Assembly (NCBI RefSeq): GCF_001022965.1
Contig: NZ_LECZ01000026.1
Coordinates: 744,001 to 808,000 of the forward strand
Reading direction: 5' to 3'
DNA length: 64,000 bases
Source of the DNA: Enterobacter genomosp. O
GTDB taxonomy: Bacteria > Pseudomonadota > Gammaproteobacteria > Enterobacterales > Enterobacteriaceae
The notes beneath the pieces were generated by a model that saw only the letters and a program-made list of their open reading frames with translations, did no database searches and was not told the DNA's origin. Below are positions 23,962-35,391 of this stretch, piece by piece (within the stretch, counting starts at the first letter, position 1; the number at the start of each line of letters is the position of its first letter). Position numbers and translations under genes: made by a program.

Positions 23962-24273
23962 ATGCAGTCAAACGACATCACTTTTTTTCAGCGCTTTCAG
24001 GACGACATTCTGGCGGGACGCAAGACCATCACTATCCGGGATAAAAGTGAATCCCATTTCAAAACCGGCGATATCCTGCGGGTGGGGCGTTATGAGGATG
24101 ATGGTTACTTTTGCACCATTGAAGTAACAGGAACGTCAGCCGTTACGCTCGCGACATTGACGCAAAAACACGCAGAACAGGAGAACATGTCCCTGGATAC
24201 ACTGAAAAGCGTGATTGCAGAGATCTACCCCAACCAGAACCAGTTTTATGTGATTGATTTTAAACGTCTATAA
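23962..24273 (+). CDS. yqfB: N4-acetylcytidine amidohydrolase (ASCH domain)
   Basis: This 103-residue single-domain ASCH protein hydrolyses N4-acetylcytidine to cytidine and acetate, as shown for E. coli YqfB. The family start [20 protein letters not shown] carries the catalytic Lys and Thr, and [19 protein letters not shown] forms the barrel. Length equals the E. coli protein. It is divergent from the RpiR gene. Confidence 0.94.
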   Translation: MQSNDITFFQRFQDDILAGRKTITIRDKSESHFKTGDILRVGRYEDDGYFCTIEVTGTSAVTLATLTQKHAEQENMSLDTLKSVIAEIYPNQNQFYVIDFKRL

Positions 24274-24411
24274 TTTAATTCGAAACGCGCGTTCGCTGAA
24301 ATTAAAGTGTAACTATCTGATTGTAATTTAGAAACGTTATGTTTAACTTTATTTTAGCTAACAGGTGTTCACTGGAATCATTCTCAGTTAGCATAGTCTT
24401 GCGATGAATAA

Positions 24412-25098
<687 letters not shown>

Positions 25099-25120
25099 TT
25101 TTTACACCTTGCGGCCTGTT

Positions 25121-25156
25121 GCCCTCACCCCAACCCTCTCCCACTGGGAGAGGGAG
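25121..25156. repeat. Palindromic intergenic repeat, CCCTCTCCC/GGGAGAGGG type
   Basis: GCCCTCACCCCAACCCTCTC followed by CCACTGGGAGAGGG, nearly identical to the copy at 479. It lies between the convergent genes yqfA and ygfZ. Confidence 0.75.
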
Positions 25157-25168
25157 GACACCAAAGGC

Positions 25169-26149
25169 TTACTCTTCCAGTGAATACGGCAGCGGCTCGA
25201 TACTCAGCGTATTCGCGTCGTCGCGCACGCGGAACACGCTGTCGGCTTCCATGTCGTTATTCATGACGGCCTGCACCAGAAGACGTCCATCATCCAGCTG
25301 TACGGCGGCCAAAACGGTGCCGGTACGGCGCCAGTTTTCACCCATCTTCAGCTCTAAATCTTCACCTGCTTCCGGTACGCGGCTGGCGTGGCCCGCGAGC
25401 GTCCACAGCGCGCGCTTGTTAGCCCCGCGGAATTTTGCCCGCGCGACCATCTCCTGGCCGGTGTAACAGCCTTTTTTAAAGCTGATGCCGCCCAGCGCCT
25501 GCAGGTTGGTTGCCTGCGGAATAAACTGCGCGCTGTTTGCGGCGTCAATGACCGGCAAACCCGCTTCGATGTTCAGCGCCAGCCACTGCTGACTGTTGTT
25601 CAGCTGCGCTTCGCCGCGCAGCGCCTCGGTCACGCGTTCGGCAGTGGCGGTATCCGTGACTAACAGGAAACGCTCCGCCGGGTGTTCAAACCACAGGATG
25701 GAGGTCGCGCCTTCGCTGACCACCTGCTTTTCTGCATCCGGCAGTTCGCTAAAGAGATTTTTCAATGCTGCACGCGCCTGGAAGCCCGCCACGCCGAGCA
25801 GGACATGTTCGTCGTCCGCGGCGATGGTGACTTTGGAAAAAACGGCGTACTTTTTCAGCTCTTTGAGCTGGGCGTCTCGCAGGCTGCGGCGCTCAATAAA
25901 GGCAAAGCCATCCTGACGGCGGAACAGGCGCAGGTTGCTCCACATTTTGCCTTTAGGGTCGCAATGCGCGGCCAGCAGATGCTGGTGTTCGGTCATCTGA
26001 CTGACGTCAGCGGTCACCTGGCCCTGCAGGTATTTTTCGGCGTCGGCACCGGCGAGCGTTGCCAGTGCCCAGTCATCAAGAGAAATAAGCGTCAGCGGCA
26101 GACGCGCAGAGGCGGCGGGCTGGCGAGGAGAAAATGGTGTAAATGCCAT
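25169..26149 (-). CDS. ygfZ: Folate-binding tRNA-modifying protein YgfZ
   Basis: This 326-residue GcvT-like protein helps in maturation or repair of iron-sulfur enzymes, including MiaB, in a folate-dependent way. The diagnostic motif [18 protein letters not shown] with the essential Cys is present at about residue 226. Length equals E. coli YgfZ. It is divergent from sdhE, as in E. coli. The 294-base gap holds both promoters, and I see no further gene in it. Confidence 0.96.
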   Translation of the reverse strand: MAFTPFSPRQPAASARLPLTLISLDDWALATLAGADAEKYLQGQVTADVSQMTEHQHLLAAHCDPKGKMWSNLRLFRRQDGFAFIERRSLRDAQLKELKKYAVFSKVTIAADDEHVLLGVAGFQARAALKNLFSELPDAEKQVVSEGATSILWFEHPAERFLLVTDTATAERVTEALRGEAQLNNSQQWLALNIEAGLPVIDAANSAQFIPQATNLQALGGISFKKGCYTGQEMVARAKFRGANKRALWTLAGHASRVPEAGEDLELKMGENWRRTGTVLAAVQLDDGRLLVQAVMNNDMEADSVFRVRDDANTLSIEPLPYSLEE

Positions 26150-26443
26150 AACGATATCCTGAATTGCTTAACGCTTTGATAATACCTAATGGTAAAAGAG
26201 CCTGCAGGCAATGCAAGCGCTTTCAACAGGCCATTTGTGCCATAAACCGGTTATGCGTAGCGCTACGCAAAATAGTGTAATCCGCTGTCTTTGTAGGGAT
26301 TATTCTGGAAGCCAGCTCGTCGATCGCAATATTCCAGTAAAGAAACGGTCAAAAACACGTTACACTAGCTGGTGTCCCCGTAGAGAAATTAAGAACACGG
26401 AACGGGGTGCCGACTGTGCCAAACGTAATGCAGGAAACTGAAC

Positions 26444-26710
26444 ATGGATATTAACAACAAGGCCCGTATTCACTGGGCGTGCCGTCGCGGCATGCGTGAA
26501 CTTGATATTTCCATTATGCCTTTCTTCGAATATGAGTATGACAGCTTAAGCGATGAGGATAAGCGTCTGTTTGTTCGCCTGCTTGAGTCTGACGATCCGG
26601 ATTTATTCAACTGGCTGATGAACCACGGCAAACCCGCCGACACCGAGTTGCAACGGATGGTGCAATTAATTCAAACACGGAATCGGGAACGTGGTCCTGT
26701 GGCAATCTGA
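26444..26710 (+). CDS. sdhE: FAD assembly factor SdhE
   Basis: This 88-residue protein promotes covalent flavinylation of succinate dehydrogenase and fumarate reductase. The flavinylation motif RGMRE is at residues 15-19. Sequence is almost identical to E. coli SdhE (YgfY). Its 3' end overlaps the start of ygfX by 20 bases, so the pair is translationally coupled. Confidence 0.97.
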   Translation: MDINNKARIHWACRRGMRELDISIMPFFEYEYDSLSDEDKRLFVRLLESDDPDLFNWLMNHGKPADTELQRMVQLIQTRNRERGPVAI

Positions 26711-27101
26711 TCTTCGCGTCTCGTGGCGCTCGCAGTGGATGTCCTTATTGCTCCACGGCCTGGTTGCGGCCTTAGTGCTACTGATGCCGTGGCCGCTGAG
26801 CTATACGCCTCTGTGGCTGCTGTTACTTTCGTTCGTCGTTTTCGACAGCGTACGCAGCCAGCGCCGCATCAATGCCCGTCAGGGAGAGATCAAATTACTG
26901 ATGGATTCCCGCCTGCGCTGGCAGGGAAAAGAGTGGGATATTGTCGGTATGCCCTGGATGCTTAACTCCGGCATGATGTTGCGGTTACGTAAGGTTGACG
27001 GCGGGCGTTGCCAGCATCTGTGGCTGGCGGCTGACAGTATGGATGCTGCCGAGTGGCGAGACCTGCGCCGGATGTTATTGCAACAGACGACGCAGGGGTA
27101 A
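26691..27101 (+). CDS. ygfX: Inner-membrane protein YgfX (CptA)
   Basis: This 136-residue protein has two membrane helices (about residues 16-32 and 36-52) and a cytoplasmic tail ending [20 protein letters not shown]. It pairs with SdhE; in E. coli it was described as the toxin CptA that inhibits FtsZ and MreB polymerisation, a view that competes with the flavinylation role of its partner. It starts from a GTG at 26691 inside sdhE. It converges on fldB with six bases between stops. Confidence 0.93.
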   Translation: MVLWQSDLRVSWRSQWMSLLLHGLVAALVLLMPWPLSYTPLWLLLLSFVVFDSVRSQRRINARQGEIKLLMDSRLRWQGKEWDIVGMPWMLNSGMMLRLRKVDGGRCQHLWLAADSMDAAEWRDLRRMLLQQTTQG

Positions 27102-27107
27102 TACGCG

Positions 27108-27629
27108 TTAGCTAAACTTTTCTGCCATTTCGCCGAGAATCTGCTCGCACCAGGTTTGCAGGCGCTCATCGCTGAGATCGTACTGGTTGGTTTCATCCAG
27201 CGCGAGCCCAACAAACAGCTCGCCGTCGGCAATAATCGGTTTTTTACTGGTGAACTCGTAGCCTTCGGTTGGCCAGTAGCCGATGAACGACACCCCTTTG
27301 GTCGCCAGTTTGTCGTGCAGCATGCCGAGAGCGTCCAGGAACCATTCCCCGTAACCCAGCTGATCCCCCATGCCGTACATGGCAACGATTTTGCCGTCGA
27401 GGTTGAGCGTATCAAGCTGGTCCCAGATTGCTTCCCAGTCTTCCTGTATCTCGCCGAAATCCCATGTCGGGATGCCGAGGATCAACACGTCGTACTGCTC
27501 CATCAGCGTGAGCGCGTCATCTTTCAGGTTATGCAACGTCACCAGTTCCGGGCCAATGATGTCGCGAATTTTCTCTGCCGCCATTTCGGTGTAGCAGGTG
27601 CTGGAACCATAAAACAGACCAATATTCAT
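27108..27629 (-). CDS. fldB: Flavodoxin 2
   Basis: This 173-residue FMN electron carrier has the phosphate-binding loop [18 protein letters not shown] at the N-terminus and the isoalloxazine loops [12 protein letters not shown] and [13 protein letters not shown]. It is induced by SoxRS in E. coli. Length equals E. coli FldB. It is divergent from xerD, with about 100 bases between the start codons. Confidence 0.96.
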   Translation of the reverse strand: MNIGLFYGSSTCYTEMAAEKIRDIIGPELVTLHNLKDDALTLMEQYDVLILGIPTWDFGEIQEDWEAIWDQLDTLNLDGKIVAMYGMGDQLGYGEWFLDALGMLHDKLATKGVSFIGYWPTEGYEFTSKKPIIADGELFVGLALDETNQYDLSDERLQTWCEQILGEMAEKFS

Positions 27630-27730
27630 CGCGTATCTATCTCAATTCTTGCTTTGACTTTGCGCGTAGTGTACCAGAAACAGGTCGCAATCAGGCATAA
27701 TGGCCTGACTGCAGAATCAAAGGGGCCGAT

Positions 27731-28627
27731 GTGGAAAAGGATCTCGCACTGATCGAACAGTTTCTCGATGCACTGTGGCTGGAGAAAAATCTGGCTGAGA
27801 ATACGCTCAGCGCCTACCGTCGCGATCTCACCATGCTGGTGGAGTGGCTTGCGCACAGAGGGTTGTCCCTTGCGAGCGCGCAAAGCGACGATCTGCAGGC
27901 GCTGCTTGGGGAACGTATCGCGGGAGGCTACAAAGCCACCAGCTCCGCACGTTTGCTCAGCGCAATGCGTCGCCTGTTCCAGCACCTTTACCGTGAGAAA
28001 ATTCGCGAAGACGATCCCAGCGCGCTGCTGGCGTCCCCCAAACTCCCGCAGCGGCTGCCGAAAGATCTCAGCGAAGCACAAGTTGAGAGATTATTACAGT
28101 CACCGGCTGTTGACCTGCCGCTGGAGTTACGCGATAAAGCCATGCTTGAGCTATTGTATGCTACCGGCTTGCGCGTTTCGGAACTGGTGGGCCTGACGAT
28201 GAGCGACATCAGCCTGCGTCAGGGCGTGGTGCGCGTCATCGGCAAAGGAAACAAGGAAAGACTGGTACCGCTGGGTGAAGAGGCGGTTTACTGGCTGGAA
28301 ACGTATCTGGAGCATGGTCGCCCGTGGTTGCTCAACGGGGTGTCTATCGACGTTCTGTTTCCGAGCCAGCGCGCGCAGCAGATGACCCGGCAAACGTTCT
28401 GGCATCGCATTAAGCATTACGCCACGCTGGCCGGTATCGACAGTGAAAAGCTGTCGCCGCACGTATTGCGTCATGCCTTCGCGACGCATCTGTTAAACCA
28501 CGGCGCTGATTTACGCGTGGTGCAGATGCTGCTGGGACACAGCGATCTTTCTACGACGCAAATTTACACCCATGTCGCGACGGAACGCCTGCGGCAGCTA
28601 CACCAACAGCACCACCCTCGTGCGTGA
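27731..28627 (+). CDS. xerD: Tyrosine recombinase XerD
   Basis: This 298-residue recombinase acts with XerC at dif to resolve chromosome dimers, controlled by FtsK. The N-terminal SAM-like domain is followed by the catalytic domain with Arg in ATGLRVSELVGLT, Lys in GKGNKERLVPLG, HxxR in SPHVLRHAFATHLLNHGADL, His in LLGHSDLSTTQIYTH, and the nucleophile Tyr in that last motif. The start is a GTG at 27731. It is followed by dsbC, recJ, prfB and lysS in the conserved order. Confidence 0.98.
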   Translation: MEKDLALIEQFLDALWLEKNLAENTLSAYRRDLTMLVEWLAHRGLSLASAQSDDLQALLGERIAGGYKATSSARLLSAMRRLFQHLYREKIREDDPSALLASPKLPQRLPKDLSEAQVERLLQSPAVDLPLELRDKAMLELLYATGLRVSELVGLTMSDISLRQGVVRVIGKGNKERLVPLGEEAVYWLETYLEHGRPWLLNGVSIDVLFPSQRAQQMTRQTFWHRIKHYATLAGIDSEKLSPHVLRHAFATHLLNHGADLRVVQMLLGHSDLSTTQIYTHVATERLRQLHQQHHPRA

Positions 28628-28655
28628 GTGCCGACGAATTGTAACAGGATCAACT

Positions 28656-29369
28656 ATGAAAAAGTCTTTCGCGCTGTTCACCCTGCTGGCAGCCTCATTT
28701 ACCGGTTTCGCCCATGCTGACGACGCCGCCATCAAACAGTCGCTGACCAAGCTTGGTGTTACCGGTAGCGATATTCAGCCTGCGCCAGTTGCCGGCATGA
28801 AAACGGTACTGACCAACAGCGGCGTGCTGTACGTTACCGAAGACGGCAAGCACATTATTCAGGGGCCAATGTACGACGTGAGCGGCGCGCAGCCGGTCAA
28901 CGTCACCAACCAGCTGTTGATGAAAAACCTGAACGCGCTCGAAAAAGAGATGATCGTCTATAAAGCCGCGCAGGAAAAACATGTCATTACCGTCTTCACC
29001 GACATCACCTGCGGCTACTGCCACAAGCTGCATGAAGAGATGAAAGACTACAACGCGCTGGGCATTACCGTGCGTTACCTGGCCTTCCCACGCGCGGGCG
29101 TGCAGAGCCAGCCGGAGCAGGACATGAAGGCTATCTGGTGTGCAAAAGACCGCAACAAAGCGTTTGACGACGCGATGAACGGTAAAGGGGTTAAACCCGC
29201 TTCCTGCGACATTGACATTGCAAACCACTACGCGCTGGGCGTGCAGTTTGGCGTGAACGGTACGCCAGCGATTGTCCTGAGCAACGGCTATGTTGTTCCG
29301 GGCTATCAGGGACCAAAAGAGATGAAAGAGTTCCTCGACGCGCACCAGAAACAGTTTGGTGGTAAATAA
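28656..29369 (+). CDS. dsbC: Thiol:disulfide isomerase DsbC
   Basis: This 237-residue periplasmic V-shaped dimer reshuffles wrong disulfides and is kept reduced by DsbD. The N-terminal signal (KKSFALFTLLAASFTGFAHA) is followed by the dimerisation domain and a thioredoxin fold with the active site CGYC in TDITCGYCHKL. The cis-Pro loop GVNGTPAIVL is present. The ATG at 28656 follows ACAGGAT. The recJ start lies five bases past the stop. Confidence 0.97.
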   Translation: MKKSFALFTLLAASFTGFAHADDAAIKQSLTKLGVTGSDIQPAPVAGMKTVLTNSGVLYVTEDGKHIIQGPMYDVSGAQPVNVTNQLLMKNLNALEKEMIVYKAAQEKHVITVFTDITCGYCHKLHEEMKDYNALGITVRYLAFPRAGVQSQPEQDMKAIWCAKDRNKAFDDAMNGKGVKPASCDIDIANHYALGVQFGVNGTPAIVLSNGYVVPGYQGPKEMKEFLDAHQKQFGGK

Positions 29370-29374
29370 TCCGC

Positions 29375-31108
29375 GTGAAAGCCCCCATAAAATTGCGCCG
29401 CCGCGAGGCGGTTGAACAGGTTGATTTGCCGGACGATCTCCCTGCGCTGCTGAAGCGGCTCTACGCCAGCCGAGGCGTGCGTTCCGCTGAAGATCTTGAA
29501 CGCAGCGTAAAAGGGATGCTTCCCTGGCAGCAGCTGAACGGTATCGAAAAAGCTACCGACATGCTCTACACCGCGCTGCGTGAAGGTACGCGCATTGTGG
29601 TGGTAGGGGATTTTGATGCCGACGGCGCAACCAGCACCGCGCTGAGCGTACTTAGCCTGCGCGCGCTGGGCTGCGATAACGTCACTTATCTGGTGCCGAA
29701 CCGTTTTGAAGACGGCTACGGCCTCAGCCCGGAGGTGGTCGACCAGGCCCACGCCCGCGGTGCGCAGATGATCATGACCGTGGATAACGGCATTTCATCC
29801 CATGCGGGTGTCGATCATGCTCACGCGCTGGGGATCCCGGTACTGGTCACCGATCACCACCTGCCGGGCGAAACGCTGCCGGATGCGGAAGCCATCATTA
29901 ACCCGAACCTGCGCGACTGCGATTTCCCCTCGAAATCACTGGCGGGCGTGGGCGTGGCGTTTTATCTGATGCTGGCGTTGCGTACCCTGTTACGCGATAA
30001 GGGCTGGTTCGACTCTCGCGGTATTGCCGTGCCGAACCTGGCCGAATATCTCGACCTGGTGGCGCTGGGTACCGTAGCGGACGTGGTCCCGCTCGATACC
30101 AATAACCGTATCCTGACCTGGCAGGGCTTAAGCCGCATTCGGGCGGGCAAGTGCCGTCCGGGGATCAAGGCGCTGCTGGAGATTGCCAACCGCGATCCGC
30201 TCAAGCTGGCGGCAAGCGATCTCGGCTTTGCCCTCGGGCCGCGTCTCAACGCTGCCGGAAGGCTGGACGATATGTCCGTTGGGGTCGCGCTGCTGCTGTG
30301 CGATAACATTGGTGAAGCACGCGTGCTGGCCAACGAGCTGGACGCTCTGAACCAGACACGTAAAGAGATTGAGCAGGGGATGCAGGCCGAAGCGCTGACC
30401 CTGTGCGAAAAGCTTGAGCGCAGCGGCGATACGCTGCCGGGTGGCCTGGCGATGTACCATCCTGAGTGGCACCAGGGCGTGGTCGGCATACTGGCTTCGC
30501 GGATTAAAGAGCGCTTCCACCGGCCGGTGATTGCGTTCGCCCCTGCAGGCGACGGCACGCTGAAAGGCTCTGGCCGTTCGATTCAGGGGCTGCACATGCG
30601 CGATGCGCTGGAGCGGCTCGATACGCTGTATCCGGGTCTGATGATCAAGTTCGGCGGCCATGCAATGGCGGCGGGCCTGTCGCTGGAAGAGGCGAAATTC
30701 GACGAGTTTCAGCGTCTGTTTGGTGAGCTAGTGACCGACTGGATTGATCCGGCCCTGTTGCAGGGAGAAGTGGTGTCCGACGGCGAGCTCTCACCGCTTG
30801 AGATGACGATGGACGTGGCGCAAATGCTGCGCGATGCCGGTCCGTGGGGGCAGATGTTCCCAGAACCGTTGTTCGACGGCCGCTTCCGCCTGCTGCAGCA
30901 GCGTATCGTCGGCGAACGTCATCTGAAAGTGATGGTTGAGCCCGTGGGCGGTGGACCGCTGCTGGACGGCATTGCCTTCAACGTTGACACGGCGGTATGG
31001 CCGGACAACGGCGTGCGCGAGGTCGAGCTGGCGTACAAACTGGATATCAACGAGTTTCGCGGTAACCGCACCCTTCAGATCATCATCGACAATATCTGGC
31101 CAATTTAG
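29375..31108 (+). CDS. recJ: Single-strand-specific 5'-3' exonuclease RecJ
   Basis: This 577-residue nuclease works in recombinational and mismatch repair. The DHH motifs are DFDADGATS (near residue 77), TVDNGISSHAG and VTDHHLPGE. The C-terminal DHHA1 domain has the motif KFGGHAMAAG, and an OB fold follows. The GTG at 29375 is the start. Length equals E. coli RecJ. It is followed by prfB after 90 bases. Confidence 0.98.
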   Translation: MKAPIKLRRREAVEQVDLPDDLPALLKRLYASRGVRSAEDLERSVKGMLPWQQLNGIEKATDMLYTALREGTRIVVVGDFDADGATSTALSVLSLRALGCDNVTYLVPNRFEDGYGLSPEVVDQAHARGAQMIMTVDNGISSHAGVDHAHALGIPVLVTDHHLPGETLPDAEAIINPNLRDCDFPSKSLAGVGVAFYLMLALRTLLRDKGWFDSRGIAVPNLAEYLDLVALGTVADVVPLDTNNRILTWQGLSRIRAGKCRPGIKALLEIANRDPLKLAASDLGFALGPRLNAAGRLDDMSVGVALLLCDNIGEARVLANELDALNQTRKEIEQGMQAEALTLCEKLERSGDTLPGGLAMYHPEWHQGVVGILASRIKERFHRPVIAFAPAGDGTLKGSGRSIQGLHMRDALERLDTLYPGLMIKFGGHAMAAGLSLEEAKFDEFQRLFGELVTDWIDPALLQGEVVSDGELSPLEMTMDVAQMLRDAGPWGQMFPEPLFDGRFRLLQQRIVGERHLKVMVEPVGGGPLLDGIAFNVDTAVWPDNGVREVELAYKLDINEFRGNRTLQIIIDNIWPI

Positions 31109-31198
31109 CGGCAGTAATCTCTATAAAAAAGGGCGTGGATTCGGTACAATCCCGCTCTTATCACCGCATTTTGACAAGTCCATAAAAGAAAACAGACC

Positions 31199-32297
31199 AT
31201 GTTTGAAATTAATCCGGTAAAAAACCGTATTCAGGACCTCACGGAGCGCTCTGACGTTCTTAGGGGGTATCTTTGACTACGATGCCAAGAAAGAGCGTCT
31301 TGAAGAAGTAAACGCCGAGCTGGAACAGCCGGACGTCTGGAACGAACCTGAACGCGCACAGGCGCTGGGTAAAGAGCGTTCCTCTCTCGAAGCTATCGTA
31401 GATACGCTGGATCAAATGGCTCAGGGGCTGGAAGATGTTTCCGGTTTGCTGGAGCTAGCCGTCGAAGCCGACGACGAAGAAACCTTTAACGAAGCCGTGG
31501 CAGAACTCGACGTGCTGGAAGAGAAGCTGGCGCAGCTTGAATTCCGTCGTATGTTCTCCGGCGAATACGACAGCGCTGACTGCTATCTCGATATTCAGGC
31601 TGGTTCTGGCGGTACCGAAGCGCAGGACTGGGCCAGCATGCTGACGCGTATGTACCTGCGTTGGGCTGAAGCGCGCGGCTTCAAAACCGAAATTATCGAA
31701 GAGTCTGAAGGTGAAGTTGCGGGTCTGAAATCCGTCACCATCAAGATCATCGGTGACTACGCCTACGGCTGGCTGCGTACCGAAACCGGCGTTCACCGCC
31801 TGGTGCGTAAGAGCCCGTTCGACTCAGGCGGTCGTCGTCATACTTCCTTCAGCTCCGCGTTTGTCTATCCGGAAGTTGATGAAGATATTGATATCGAAAT
31901 TAACCCGGCGGACCTGCGTATCGACGTTTACCGCGCATCCGGCGCGGGTGGTCAGCACGTTAACCGTACGGAATCTGCGGTGCGTATTACCCACATTCCA
32001 ACCGGGCTGGTAACGCAATGCCAGAACGACCGTTCCCAGCATAAGAACAAAGACCAGGCCATGAAGCAGATGAAAGCGAAGCTTTATGAGCTGGAGATGC
32101 AGAAGAAAAATGCTGAGAAACAGGCGATGGAAGATAACAAGTCTGACATCGGTTGGGGCAGCCAGATCCGTTCTTACGTCCTTGATGACTCCCGCATCAA
32201 AGACCTGCGTACCGGGGTTGAAACCCGCAACACGCAGGCGGTGCTGGACGGCAGCCTGGACCAATTTATCGAAGCAAGTTTGAAAGCAGGGTTATGA
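31199..32297 (+). CDS. prfB: Peptide chain release factor 2, with programmed +1 frameshift
   Basis: Translation starts at the ATG at 31199 and runs 25 codons to an in-frame TGA at 31274-31276. The slip site AGGGGGTATCTTTGAC holds an internal Shine-Dalgarno (AGGGGG) and CTT before TGA, as in E. coli. A +1 shift at CTT continues with GAC at 31275 and gives 365 residues in total. RF2 reads UGA and UAA, so the shift senses its own level. The SPF tripeptide of codon recognition ([12 protein letters not shown]) and the GGQ motif ([13 protein letters not shown]) are present. The coordinates include the one-base skip. Confidence 0.98.
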
Positions 32298-32306
32298 GGA
32301 ACCAAC

Positions 32307-33824
32307 ATGTCTGAACAACAAGCACAGGGCGCTGACGCGGTAGTCGATCTTAACAACGAACTGAAAACCCGCCGCGAGAAGCTGGCAGCGCTGCGCGAGC
32401 AGGGCGTGCCGTTCCCGAACGATTTTCGTCGTGACCACACCTCAGACCAACTGCACGCAGACTTCGACGCTAAAGAGAACGAAGAGCTGGAAGCGCTGAA
32501 CGTTGAAGTGGCCGTTGCTGGCCGCATGATGACCCGTCGTATTATGGGTAAAGCCTCCTTCGTCACTCTGCAGGACGTTGGCGGCCGTATTCAGCTGTAC
32601 GTTTCCCGTGACGATCTGCCGGAAGGCATCTACAACGAGCAGTTCAAGAAGTGGGACCTGGGCGATATCCTGGGTGCGAAAGGTAAGCTGTTCAAAACCA
32701 AAACCGGTGAACTGTCTATCCACTGCACTGAGCTGCGTCTGCTGACCAAAGCCCTGCGCCCGCTGCCGGACAAATTCCACGGCCTGCAGGATCAGGAAGC
32801 GCGCTATCGTCAGCGCTACCTGGATCTCATCTCTAATGATGAATCCCGCAAGACCTTCAAAATTCGCTCCCAGATCATGGCCGGTATTCGCCAGTTCATG
32901 GTTAACCGCGACTTTATGGAAGTAGAAACCCCGATGATGCAGGTGATCCCTGGCGGCGCGTCTGCGCGTCCATTCATCACCCATCACAACGCCCTGGACC
33001 TGGACATGTACCTGCGTATCGCGCCGGAACTGTACCTGAAGCGTCTGGTGGTTGGTGGTTTCGATCGCGTGTTCGAGATCAACCGTAACTTCCGTAACGA
33101 AGGTATCTCCGTTCGTCATAACCCAGAGTTCACCATGATGGAACTCTATATGGCGTACGCGGATTACAAAGATCTGATCGAGCTGACCGAATCCCTGTTC
33201 CGTACCCTGGCGCAGGATATTCTGGGCACCACGCAGGTCCCTTACGGTGAAGAAGTCTTCGACTTCGGCAAGCCGTTCGAAAAACTGACCATGCGCGAAG
33301 CGATCAAAAAATATCGTCCGGAAACCAACATGGCCGATCTGGATAACTTCGATTCTGCGAAAGCGATCGCCGAAAGCATCGGTATCAAGGTTGAGAAGAG
33401 CTGGGGTCTGGGCCGTATCGTGACCGAGATCTTCGAAGAAGTGGCCGAAGCGCACCTGATTCAGCCGACCTTCATCACCGAATACCCGGCTGAAGTCTCT
33501 CCGCTGGCGCGTCGTAATGACGAGAACCCGGAAATTACCGATCGCTTTGAGTTCTTCATCGGCGGCCGTGAAATCGGTAACGGCTTTAGCGAGTTGAACG
33601 ACGCGGAAGACCAGGCGCAGCGCTTCCAGGATCAGGTTGACGCGAAAGCGGCAGGCGACGACGAAGCGATGTTCTTCGACGAAGACTACGTGACCGCGCT
33701 GGAGCACGGTCTGCCGCCAACGGCGGGTCTGGGTATTGGTATCGACCGTATGGTCATGCTGTTCACCAACAGCCACACCATCCGTGACGTGATCCTGTTC
33801 CCGGCGATGCGCCCGGTGAAATAA
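32307..33824 (+). CDS. lysS: Lysyl-tRNA synthetase, class II
   Basis: This 505-residue enzyme charges tRNA-Lys. The N-terminal OB-fold anticodon-binding domain (about 60-150) is followed by the class II core with motif 2 ([21 protein letters not shown]) around residue 255 and motif 3 ([16 protein letters not shown]) near the C-terminus. The start is nine bases after prfB, as in E. coli. A strong hairpin follows. Confidence 0.98.
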   Translation: MSEQQAQGADAVVDLNNELKTRREKLAALREQGVPFPNDFRRDHTSDQLHADFDAKENEELEALNVEVAVAGRMMTRRIMGKASFVTLQDVGGRIQLYVSRDDLPEGIYNEQFKKWDLGDILGAKGKLFKTKTGELSIHCTELRLLTKALRPLPDKFHGLQDQEARYRQRYLDLISNDESRKTFKIRSQIMAGIRQFMVNRDFMEVETPMMQVIPGGASARPFITHHNALDLDMYLRIAPELYLKRLVVGGFDRVFEINRNFRNEGISVRHNPEFTMMELYMAYADYKDLIELTESLFRTLAQDILGTTQVPYGEEVFDFGKPFEKLTMREAIKKYRPETNMADLDNFDSAKAIAESIGIKVEKSWGLGRIVTEIFEEVAEAHLIQPTFITEYPAEVSPLARRNDENPEITDRFEFFIGGREIGNGFSELNDAEDQAQRFQDQVDAKAAGDDEAMFFDEDYVTALEHGLPPTAGLGIGIDRMVMLFTNSHTIRDVILFPAMRPVK

Positions 33825-33836
33825 AACTAAGATGTG

Positions 33837-33863
33837 AAAAAAGCCCCGAAAGGGGCTTTTTTA
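33837..33863. terminator. Bidirectional terminator between lysS and idi
   Basis: AAAAAAGCCCC-GAAA-GGGGCTTTTTT is symmetric with A and T tracts on both sides, so it can stop transcription from lysS and from the convergent idi gene, whose stop codon it overlaps. Confidence 0.9.
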
Positions 33864-34403
33864 TTGCGCGGCGAACGCTCTGAGGGCGTCTCGCGCGGCC
33901 GTCGCTTCCAGCACCATCCACGGGCTAAAGCTCCAGGGCGCGGCATCCAGGGCGCGGAATAACGATTCCAGCGTAACCCACTCAAACGCCATCACTTCAT
34001 CGTGATTAATCCGCAGTTCGCTGGTGATGCGGGCCGCGAATACCGGGCAAATTTCGTTTTCAACGATCCCGGAAGGATCGGTTTCCCGGTAACGAAACTC
34101 GGATGCCACGGGGGTGATATCGGTAATTTCAGCGCCGATCTCAAAGCGGCAGCGCCGGATAATGGCCTCTTCCGTCGCTTCACCCGATTGCGGGTGACCA
34201 CAGACGGAGTTCGTCCAGACGCCCGGCCAGGCTTTTTTGCTTAACGCGCGCCGGGTCACCAGACATTCACCGCTGGCGTTAAACAGCCAGGAGGAGAACG
34301 CCAGATGCAGAGGGGTTTGGGTCGTGTGCGCGGCGTACTTTTCCTGAGTGCCAATCACCATTCCCTGGTCATTTACCAAAATAACGTGTTCTTGAATACT
34401 CAT
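33861..34403 (-). CDS. idi: Isopentenyl-diphosphate delta-isomerase, type I
   Basis: This 180-residue Nudix enzyme interconverts isopentenyl and dimethylallyl diphosphate. The catalytic Cys lies in [12 protein letters not shown], and the Nudix glutamates in the same helix and in [20 protein letters not shown], with metal-binding His and Glu. Length is close to E. coli Idi (182). It is convergent with lysS and divergent from actS. Confidence 0.96.
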   Translation of the reverse strand: MSIQEHVILVNDQGMVIGTQEKYAAHTTQTPLHLAFSSWLFNASGECLVTRRALSKKAWPGVWTNSVCGHPQSGEATEEAIIRRCRFEIGAEITDITPVASEFRYRETDPSGIVENEICPVFAARITSELRINHDEVMAFEWVTLESLFRALDAAPWSFSPWMVLEATAARDALRAFAAQ

Positions 34404-34567
34404 TCCTGCTCCAGTGCCAACGATGCGGATGGTTCTGCACCATCAGCAGAGCAGTATTATACGGCATTCTTATACGAACGGTTTGTCTCCAGGAGCGGAA
34501 AAGGGCTGACCCTTATCTCTTCGGGCTGGTATCATAGAACGCCATTCACGCTGACCGAGGATCTGTT

Positions 34568-35311
34568 TTGTTTGCAGGAAGCCTGACGAGAAACCCCATC
34601 ACCGCCATTTTTTGCCTGACGCTGACGCTTTTACTGGCTGGCTGTTCAGGAAGCAAATCGTCGGATATGGGCAGCCATTCCGGTTCGGTCTATACCGTTA
34701 AGCGCGGGGATACGCTGTACCGCATTTCGCGCGCAACGGGGACCAGCGTGAAGGACCTGGCGCGGCTGAATAACCTCTCTCCGCCCTACACCATTGAGGT
34801 GGGGCAGCAGCTGAAGGTAAGCGGCGGATCGTCCTCAGGCAAAAAATCCTCCTCGAAGGGCAAAACCGCTAAGGTGACGCCGTCTTACGCGGTGCCGCAG
34901 TCATCCTGGCCGCCGGTCGGTCAACGCTGCTGGATCTGGCCTGCCAGCGGTAAAGTGGTGCTGCCGTACTCCCTGTCTGAGGGCGGTAACAAAGGTATTG
35001 ATATCGCTGCCGCGCGCGGTACGCCGGTTTATGCTTCCGGTGCCGGGAAGGTGGTGTACGTCGGTAACCAGCTACGCGGCTACGGTAACCTGATCATGAT
35101 TAAGCATGGCGAAGACTACATCACGGCCTATGCGCACAACGACACGATGCTGGTCAACAACGGGCAGAACGTCAAAGCAGGGCAGAAGATTGCCACTATG
35201 GGCAGTACGGGCACGGACTCGGTGAAGCTGCACTTCCAGATTCGCTATAAAGCGACGGCCATCGATCCGCAGCGTTATCTTCCTGCGCCCGGCAGCAAGC
35301 CGAAGTGCTAA
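34568..35311 (+). CDS. actS: Amidase activator ActS (YgeR), LytM-domain lipoprotein
   Basis: This 247-residue lipoprotein has a signal with lipobox LLAGC near residue 26, a LysM domain (YTVKRGDTLYRISRATGTSV) and a C-terminal LytM/M23 domain. The M23 metal motif HxxxD reads GNKGID here (Asn for His) and the HxH motif reads KLHFQ, so the domain is degenerate. That matches the EnvC/NlpD/ActS group, which activate AmiABC amidases and do not cut peptidoglycan themselves. The start is a TTG at 34568 with GAGG seven bases upstream. It lies just ahead of glyU, as ygeR does in E. coli. Confidence 0.92.
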   Translation: MFAGSLTRNPITAIFCLTLTLLLAGCSGSKSSDMGSHSGSVYTVKRGDTLYRISRATGTSVKDLARLNNLSPPYTIEVGQQLKVSGGSSSGKKSSSKGKTAKVTPSYAVPQSSWPPVGQRCWIWPASGKVVLPYSLSEGGNKGIDIAAARGTPVYASGAGKVVYVGNQLRGYGNLIMIKHGEDYITAYAHNDTMLVNNGQNVKAGQKIATMGSTGTDSVKLHFQIRYKATAIDPQRYLPAPGSKPKC

Positions 35312-35391
35312 GTGATTATTTAATCGCCGGTTAGTTGTGAAGAGGCTTGTATGAAGAGGCGTAAGGTCTATAATGCCTTACGCACCTCAAA

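Noticed and set aside
32442..33776. 444-codon open frame on the minus strand
   Set aside because: Antisense to lysS, with the same cause and no family resemblance.
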